Shown here: piece after piece, positions 54,641 through 60,000 of the stretch | How positions within the stretch are numbered: position 1 is the first letter of the stretch | Layout of the letters: each line of letters starts with the position of its first letter | Origin: Takakia lepidozioides | Taxonomy: Eukaryota > Streptophyta > Takakiopsida > Takakiales > Takakiaceae | Direction: 5' to 3' | DNA: 60,000 nucleotides | Assembly: GCA_030704615.1 (NCBI GenBank) | Contig: CM060733.1 | Coordinates: 31,870,001-31,930,000, forward strand | Program-made: the position numbers and the translations under genes | Notes under the pieces: generated by a model | Told to the model about the DNA's origin: nothing | The model's input: the letters and a program-made list of their open reading frames with translations, nothing else | Database searches by the model: none

Positions 54641-55569
54641 TCGGGAGCTAAATGAAATTAAGAACATCATTACTAACAAACTGACCATTTCTGTTTTACA
54701 GCTTCAATTGACTATCTTCCTGCTCAGCGACCAGCAAAATCATCGCTTGGATATCGCTTCACAATACTTTGTGGAATACAGAACAACAATGTAGATCTGA
54801 TGAAAGCAGGCTTCTGTACATCTGATGTGTGCCAATCTAGGAGGCCAAATCTTTTCTGCAAACGAGCGGGTCGCTCACGAATGTGCACCCTTCAGGAATT
54901 CCAGGAACTGTTCAACACTGATCAAGAACAGGCCACCAAGTCTGACGGTTGGAGAGGGCCACTAATGACGCAAAGCTTGTACCTTTTCTCCAAGGTCATT
55001 TAGTTCTTATCACTTGAGAGCATTGAACTTCCCAGCATTTGAAGTCGAAATCTGCAAGAGTCAAATCGTATTTGGGCATTCGAGGAGAGAGATGATCCCG
55101 AGATGATGCCTCTGATGATGCCAGTTCATGCTCAAAAAGGTCAAAACTTGTTGGACGGAATCAGGTGAATGGACACCTCATAGGCGCTTAGAACTGCCTC
55201 AGGCGCACACCCACGTACGTAACGTTGGAGCCTCCCCGTGATATAGCCGGGGAGATTCTGCGCTTGGGTCGCAGGGTAAGATTTTCGTTGCGATTGAGTC
55301 CATGATCCTGCCTTGAAAGGGAAGACAAAGCTGGTGCGATCGAGCTGGTTGATTGGACCAATCAATTGAGATAATTGCCTGTTCGTGTCTCCGTTGGACC
55401 TCCCTAGATCTATTAGTACACATAGGCATATTTTGATTCTTCAGTACGGTTGAATCTCTCTCTCCTAAGCTTAGAAGTCAACATTAACCTAATTGAGGTG
55501 TGACTTGAACTAATTGAGGGGGCTGTTGAACAGTGTGCGCAGCCAGCGACATGTTAAAAACTGCCCTCC
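54641..55569. other. No recognisable gene
   Basis: Upstream flank of the PPR pseudogene and spacer before repeat R2 copy B. No coding or RNA signature is visible. Confidence 0.45.
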
Positions 55570-56910
55570 CCTAGAATAAGTTATCTCAAATCAATGTGGT
55601 AGTCCTGCAACAGACTGCTCGGGATTCAATTCTGACGGTCAGGTCTCATACGCATTTTAGCATGCTCTCAGAAACAATAAAGGGTCTGATCACAGCGACA
55701 GAACGAGAAAGAAAGCGATGCACTTGCCCTCAATAAGGGCGCTTCAAGAGATCTGTTGCAAAGCTAGTACTTCATAGTCCTTTAGAGGGATGTACACCAA
55801 TTGGGCATTCATCAATTGCAGTGATTGGGAGCCCATCAATAGTGCCCCACCCGTAACTAACCGTCCTTTGGTACAATTGAAATTCTTGTAACATCTGGAC
55901 AAGAGAGGATGCACAACAGTCCACATACTGAGAGACACACACGAGCTGTCAAAACAAAGAGCAACAGCGTCCGCGACACACGGTTTAGCTATTTGCGCTG
56001 AGAGTGTACTGAGCGCTGCCGGGAGGTAAGCTCAAGATACTATGAAGGAAAGACAGACTCCGAGTTGCTATCTATACTCTGGCAGTCGAGGGTATCAAAC
56101 CCTCCCTTGAACGGGAAATTTCTTGGAATCTGCCCGAATCAATGGCCCCATATGAAGAGAAGAAAGTGATCACAATTGACAATTTGGCACGTTCTATGGG
56201 TTAACACCAAAATGCGGAACTGAACTGCTTTTCAATTGGATAACAAAGTTCAGGTTTTTTCTTCATGAATGTGATCTTAGACAATCTTTAGTTCTCCAAT
56301 TTCACAGAGATCCATTAGCTGGCGAACACAAATTATACCAAAGGATTGCATATTTCTGCTCAAAGCTCGGAAAAACAAGACCGAGGGGATATTTGAGAGT
56401 CGGTCACTAAATCATCTGACGCAGCAGTTTGTGTGTCGATCAGGGATTGCACAAGGGTGAAAGGATCACGTGCCTGATCTCGTGCACCATGCCCGTGTGT
56501 CCTGCACCGAGAAGCTCTGCATGCAGGATCGCGTGATCATTCCTGATTCGTGGGAGATTGACACCGCCTCATTTCGACTAGTCCCAATACAGAGAATGCA
56601 CTACATTTCTTTATTTTTTTCTGAATTAAAGGGAACGGAGGCCCTGTACTCAAAAGAGAACGAGGAAAATAACCTCGCCAGGGCCATAGGCCAATACAAT
56701 CGGGGGGACAGCTGCAATGGGCAACAAGTAACAATGACGACAGGTTCACTGAAGAATCAGCCCAGTTCAGAACCTTGTCTTGAAAAACAAATCCAAGGAT
56801 CATAAATCTAAGAGAACCTGTAGAGAGCCCTACCATCTACCTAAGTCCAAGCCTAGACTACATTTCTTGATGTTGCTACTGCTACCAAATGTTGAAGAGC
56901 TGGACCTCTC
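55570..56910 (-). repeat. Dispersed repeat R2, copy B
   Basis: Inverted copy of 14095-15170, with scattered substitutions and small indels and one 245-bp insertion (56612-56856). Homology ends near 55570 and near 56910, where both copies diverge from each other. This defines a unit of about 1.08 kb whose family I do not recognise. Confidence 0.85.
56612..56856 (-). mobile_element. Retroposed 245-bp insertion (SINE or 5'-truncated LINE)
   Basis: Flanked by perfect 12-bp duplications ACTACATTTCTT at 56600-56611 and 56857-56868. The sister repeat at 14095-15170 has the site once and no insertion. Read on the minus strand, it ends in an A-rich tail (CAGAAAAAAATA), as for L1-mediated retroposition. 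No A or B box is evident, so a 5'-truncated LINE tail is a bit more likely than a SINE. Confidence 0.88.
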
Positions 56911-57429
56911 TTTCTTGGACACACTGATTCTTTTGGGAAGTCTGTGATAAATTCAGGGTGAATGAGACGTTAGTTGGGGTAGGCCAGAGACGTGATCCAA
57001 GTTTGAGGAGAACAAGAGGGAGCAGAGCAGAGCCTAGCGTTATGAGGGTAGGGTAGGGCCAACTCGGGTATTGAATAAGCGACCAGGCTGGTATTGGCAG
57101 TTGTAATACTAGGGTTAATAGCCACCTAGTGTTGATACCTAGGCCAAATACGATCAGGTATGCTTCTAATTAAAAGGGAAGATAATAGGAATAATGTAAG
57201 AACTTAATGCAAGCGCGTCAGGACGGTCCAGCCCTGACACCCGTATCGCCGGTTCTTCGCCTCCGGCAAACATCGAAAGGCAACCGGCTGGGCTCGGTCA
57301 ATCCCTCCCCACCCCCGCCCTCATCCCATCGGCGTCATCGCCCCAGGCGCGTCGTCGCCCCTGCGTCGTCGTTCTGCGACACCAGTCCGCCGCTTCCAGC
57401 AGTCCGCCAGTTCCCTGTAACCCCCGCCC
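56911..57429. other. No recognisable gene
   Basis: Spacer between repeat R2 and the minisatellite. 57290-57420 is C-rich. No coding signature is visible. Confidence 0.45.
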
Positions 57430-58255
57430 GGGTTCAACCATCACCCCCATGTAACCCTCTGTAACTCCCGCCGAGAGTGTAACCCACACCACCATGTAAC
57501 CCCTGTAACCCATGTAACCCTCTATAACACCGCAGAGTGTCACCCCACCCCTATGTAACCCTCACTACATGTAACCCTCTGTAACACTTTGCAACCCATG
57601 TAACCCTATGTAACCCTCTGTAACACCGCAGAGTGTAACCCTCACTCCATGTAACCCTCTGTAACCCTTGTAACCCATGTAACCTCTGTGACCCTCTGTA
57701 CCCCCTCAACCCTCACCACCATGTAACCCTCTGTAACACCGCAGAGTGTCACCCTCGCCACCATGTAACCCTCCGTAACCCTCACAAACCCTCTGTGGCT
57801 TTGTAACCTATGTAACCCTCTGTAACACCGCAGAGTGTCGCCCTCACCCCTTATGTAACCCTCTCCATGTCCTCTGTAACCCATGTAACCTCTGTGACCC
57901 TTGTAACCCTCACCATGTAACCCTGTAACACCGCAGAGTGTCACCCTCACCCGTATGTAACCCTCATTCCATGTAACCCTCTCTGACCTCTGTAACCCTC
58001 ACCACCATGTAACCCCCATGTAACCTCTGTGACCCTCTAATCCCTCCAGGTGTGTAACCCTCTGTGACACCGCAGTCACCCTCACCCATGTAACCCTCAC
58101 TCCATGTAACCCTCACCTTCCGTGGCTCTGTAACCATGTAACCTCTGTAACACCGTAGAGTGTCCCTCACCCCTTATGTAACCCTCATGTAACCCTCCCA
58201 TGTAACCCTCTGACCCTTGTAACCCTCACCACCATGTAACCCTCTGTAACATCAT
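57430..58255. repeat. TGTAACCCT minisatellite with higher-order CCGCAGAGTGT motif
   Basis: Over 800 bp made of (A/C)(T/C)GTAACCCTC units of about 8 to 16 bp, interspersed with AACACCGCAGAGTGTCACCC. That motif recurs near 57531, 57626, 57737, 57827 and 57929, with decayed forms near 57455, 58069 and 58151, at intervals of roughly 75 to 140 bp. It is not the plant telomere repeat (CCCTAAA). Confidence 0.92.
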
Positions 58256-58564
58256 ACACGTATAAACTATCCGACGGCCGAATGGAGGTTTAAATAGAGG
58301 CCGAAACCCTAATTTGCTCTCTCCATCCGTTTTCAGATTCCTAGCTCGCTCGTTTTTTTTGCTTTGGGGCATCAGCTTTCAATTCCCATGGTGCCCAATC
58401 GGCTTCACACATCAATGCGAAAGATTTGTAGTTCATTCAGTTCAGTATCGTCATCCCAGCAACATACAAGACAACGCTTTCCGCGCACGATCCGTCAAAT
58501 CTATTACTACGGTTTTCTCTACGATTGATACGGTTGTCTCTATTCTTTTTCTTTCTCAATGTCA

Positions 58565-58740
58565 TTCTTGTTGTTTTGTCACCGTCCCCGATGGCTATGG
58601 TATTCCTAAGATCCGCATTAGGAAAGGGTTTTGTTTCTTTCGGTCTAGCCATGCAAGCAGCCGCTCATTTGACGGGGTGCCCATTCACTCTCCTCTCGTG
58701 TATCTTTTGTTCACACACCAGCCGGGGCAGCCTACTCATC
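58565..58740 (-). pseudogene. Inverted fragment of the terminal zinc-finger gene
   Basis: Minus strand encodes AACMARPKETKPFPNADLRN, closely matching AACMARPKGTKPFPDAELKH of the plus-strand gene at about 59755-59830. Weaker similarity extends upstream over the zinc-finger part. There is no start and the upstream part contains a stop, so it is a partial inverted duplicate. Confidence 0.75.
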
Positions 58741-58779
58741 GCTATTATGGATGCAATACGTATCGAATCATGCGTGTTT

Positions 58780-59215
58780 TGCAAGCACTGTCAACCGGTT
58801 ACATGTCTGATGGTTTATATGACTACCTCACGTGTGTATGGTTACACACAGGGGGTTACACGGTGTTTTCTTTCTCAATACATGCTAGCTTGGTAGACGG
58901 TTTAGTAATGGAGGTTTAGATGGGGTTGACATGTTTGATGGGTTACGTGGATGTTGCGCTCGCGGAGCCACATAGGCTAGGGTTACATGGGTGGGGCATT
59001 TTGACCATGTTTACCTGGAGGTTGCATACTAATGGTTTGATATGACAGGGTTACATCGATGTTGTGTTCGGGAGTCACATAGACTAGGGGTACATGAGGT
59101 TGTGACGAAGGGTTACATCATATGTGGGTACCTGACGGAGGGTTACACTCGACGTGCCTGGCATGCGGGTAACGGCCGGTTTGTCGCGCTCACAAGTGTA
59201 GGGTTACGGGTTACA
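58780..59215. repeat. GGGTTACA array, opposite orientation to the minisatellite
   Basis: GGTTACA or GGGTTACA(T/C) occurs about nine times, for example near 58797, 58853, 58980, 59050, 59111, 59140 and 59203-59213. It is the complement of the TGTAACCC unit at 57430-58255, so the two arrays are inverted relative to each other around 58256-58780. Confidence 0.75.
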
Positions 59216-59552
59216 CTCCGCTTCCGGGTGACACCGGGGGATTGCAACTCATACACGTGTGAGTCAGTGCGGATATAATTGATTGCAAGCCGCCAGATTT
59301 TAATGAACCGCCGTCTTTCGCTTAACCGACGTGCCTTACGGTGACATCTAGCTAGCTTCGTTCTTCGTTCTTTGATCATTGTTCAGTTTTCCCCTTCTCG
59401 CAGCCTTTCATATTCTTCCTGCACTCCTTGCTGTGCGTGCTCCCTGTTGTGCGTTCTTCGGAATTCTCTTGGTCTTGGTCTTTTCTTGTCTTGTCTTTTC
59501 TTGCTCTTGCTCTTCTCTTCTCTTCTGTCAGCTTTTTCTTTTGTCATGCTGA
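59216..59552. other. Possible promoter region of the terminal gene
   Basis: Non-coding. 59390-59540 is pyrimidine-rich (TCTTG and TTCTC runs), as in a plant 5' UTR. No other signal was identified. Confidence 0.3.
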
Positions 59553-60000
59553 TTGTTATTTGTTCCTGGAGAGGCTACTATTCCATTTGATCACTTGAAA
59601 AGGGATGGCGAACGAGTTCGCTTCTGGTACTTGAGCATGCCGCATGTGTACACCAGGTGTAGAGAGGCCAAGGTGGAGGGAGCAAAGGGCCGGCCTAAGT
59701 TCAAATGTCCTTATTGTGGGGCAGTAAAGGTAGATAAGAGCAGATTGAATCGGCATATTGTCGATGGAACGGCCGCATGTATGGCCAGACCGAAAGGAAC
59801 AAAACCGTTTCCTGATGCGGAGCTCAAGCATGCCATGGCTGTTGAAAATGTGATGAATTCTGTTCCAGCTTCTTCTGTTGATGCATATCATGCATGGATT
59901 CTGCAAAATAGGGTGGCTTTGGGTGAGATTGCAGATCCTATTGAAGTGCCTGCTGTTGTACCTTCTTCGGCTATTTCTGCTACAGAGGTTCCATCTTCTG
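59553..60000 (+). CDS. Zinc-finger (BED-like) protein, partial, runs off the window
   Basis: Uninterrupted frame from the stop at 59550-59552 to the window end (149 codons). The first in-frame ATG is at 59637, but conserved-looking sequence precedes it (IPFDHLKRDGERVRFWYLS), so an upstream exon or another start is possible. It has a C-x2-C-x12-H-x7-C finger (FKCPYCGAVKVDKSRLNRHI, then VDGTAAC), close to BED-type fingers of hAT transposases and their domesticated relatives. MARPKGTKPFPDAELKHAMA follows, then a Val/Pro/Ser-rich stretch. An inverted partial copy lies at 58565-58740. It may be the DNA-binding N-terminus of a transposase whose subterminal repeats are the TGTAACCC arrays. Confidence 0.65.
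   Translation, partial: MLFVPGEATIPFDHLKRDGERVRFWYLSMPHVYTRCREAKVEGAKGRPKFKCPYCGAVKVDKSRLNRHIVDGTAACMARPKGTKPFPDAELKHAMAVENVMNSVPASSVDAYHAWILQNRVALGEIADPIEVPAVVPSSAISATEVPSS

Noticed and set aside
55590-55640. tRNA-like GGATTCAATTCTGAC in repeat R2
   Set aside because: It resembles a B box, but no A box lies at proper spacing in either copy of the repeat.
57430-58255. Telomeric or interstitial telomere repeat
   Set aside because: The unit is TGTAACCC and longer variants, not CCCTAAA or another known plant telomere repeat, and it carries a higher-order GCAGAGTGT motif.

Overview
The window looks like nuclear DNA from a land plant with a large, repeat-rich genome. The signs are a plant-type two-LIM-domain protein, two decayed DYW-class PPR genes, Ty1/copia elements primed by initiator tRNA-Met, and Mutator-like, CACTA and hAT-like DNA elements. 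Abundant DYW PPR remnants and a possible sperm-flagellum-type gene make a seed-free plant (fern, lycophyte or moss) my best guess. This is inference; no single feature proves it.

Layout: 1-5163 holds a decayed LINE (2160-3662) and a 3' fragment of a PPR gene (4681-5163). 5164-13270 is a truncated minus-strand copia element. A nearly complete plus-strand copia element (8342-12874) sits inside its gag gene, with matching 5-bp target duplications, a PBS, a PPT and two LTRs about 98% alike. 13590-15170 carries repeats that recur at 52.7-56.9 kb. 17490-20477 is the best intact gene: a roughly 995-residue 2-oxoglutarate/Fe(II) oxygenase-like protein in one coding exon. 23826-24428 holds two candidate exons of an unrecognised protein. 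25904-29022 is a spliced LIM-domain gene, both on the minus strand. 29404-31221 is a hAT-like element with 8-bp duplications; an 800-bp piggyBac-like TTAA element and a tRNA-derived SINE lie inside it.

32.5-39.0 kb is CACTA-like: a decayed TNP2-type transposase and, upstream on the same strand, an intact spliced gene with a zinc-finger-like N-terminus, a proline-rich linker and a SET-like domain. 40.2-41.5 kb holds two degenerate repeat arrays. 42.5-48.1 kb is a Mutator-like transposase region (N-terminal zinc-binding segment, DDE core, SWIM finger) flanked by two different arrays of short palindromes, one with an exact 42-bp period. A candidate second gene follows at 48.1-49.3 kb. 50613-51510 is a long-terminal-inverted-repeat element. 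53333-54640 is a DYW PPR pseudogene. 57.4-59.2 kb is a TGTAACCC minisatellite followed by an oppositely oriented array, with an inverted copy of part of a zinc-finger gene between them. That gene begins near 59.55 kb and runs off the window end.

Only the oxygenase-like gene, the LIM gene, the SET-like gene and the terminal zinc-finger gene have intact reading frames. Most of the rest is transposon sequence of several ages, nested and mutually interrupting. The host genes show no operon-like or pathway relationship.
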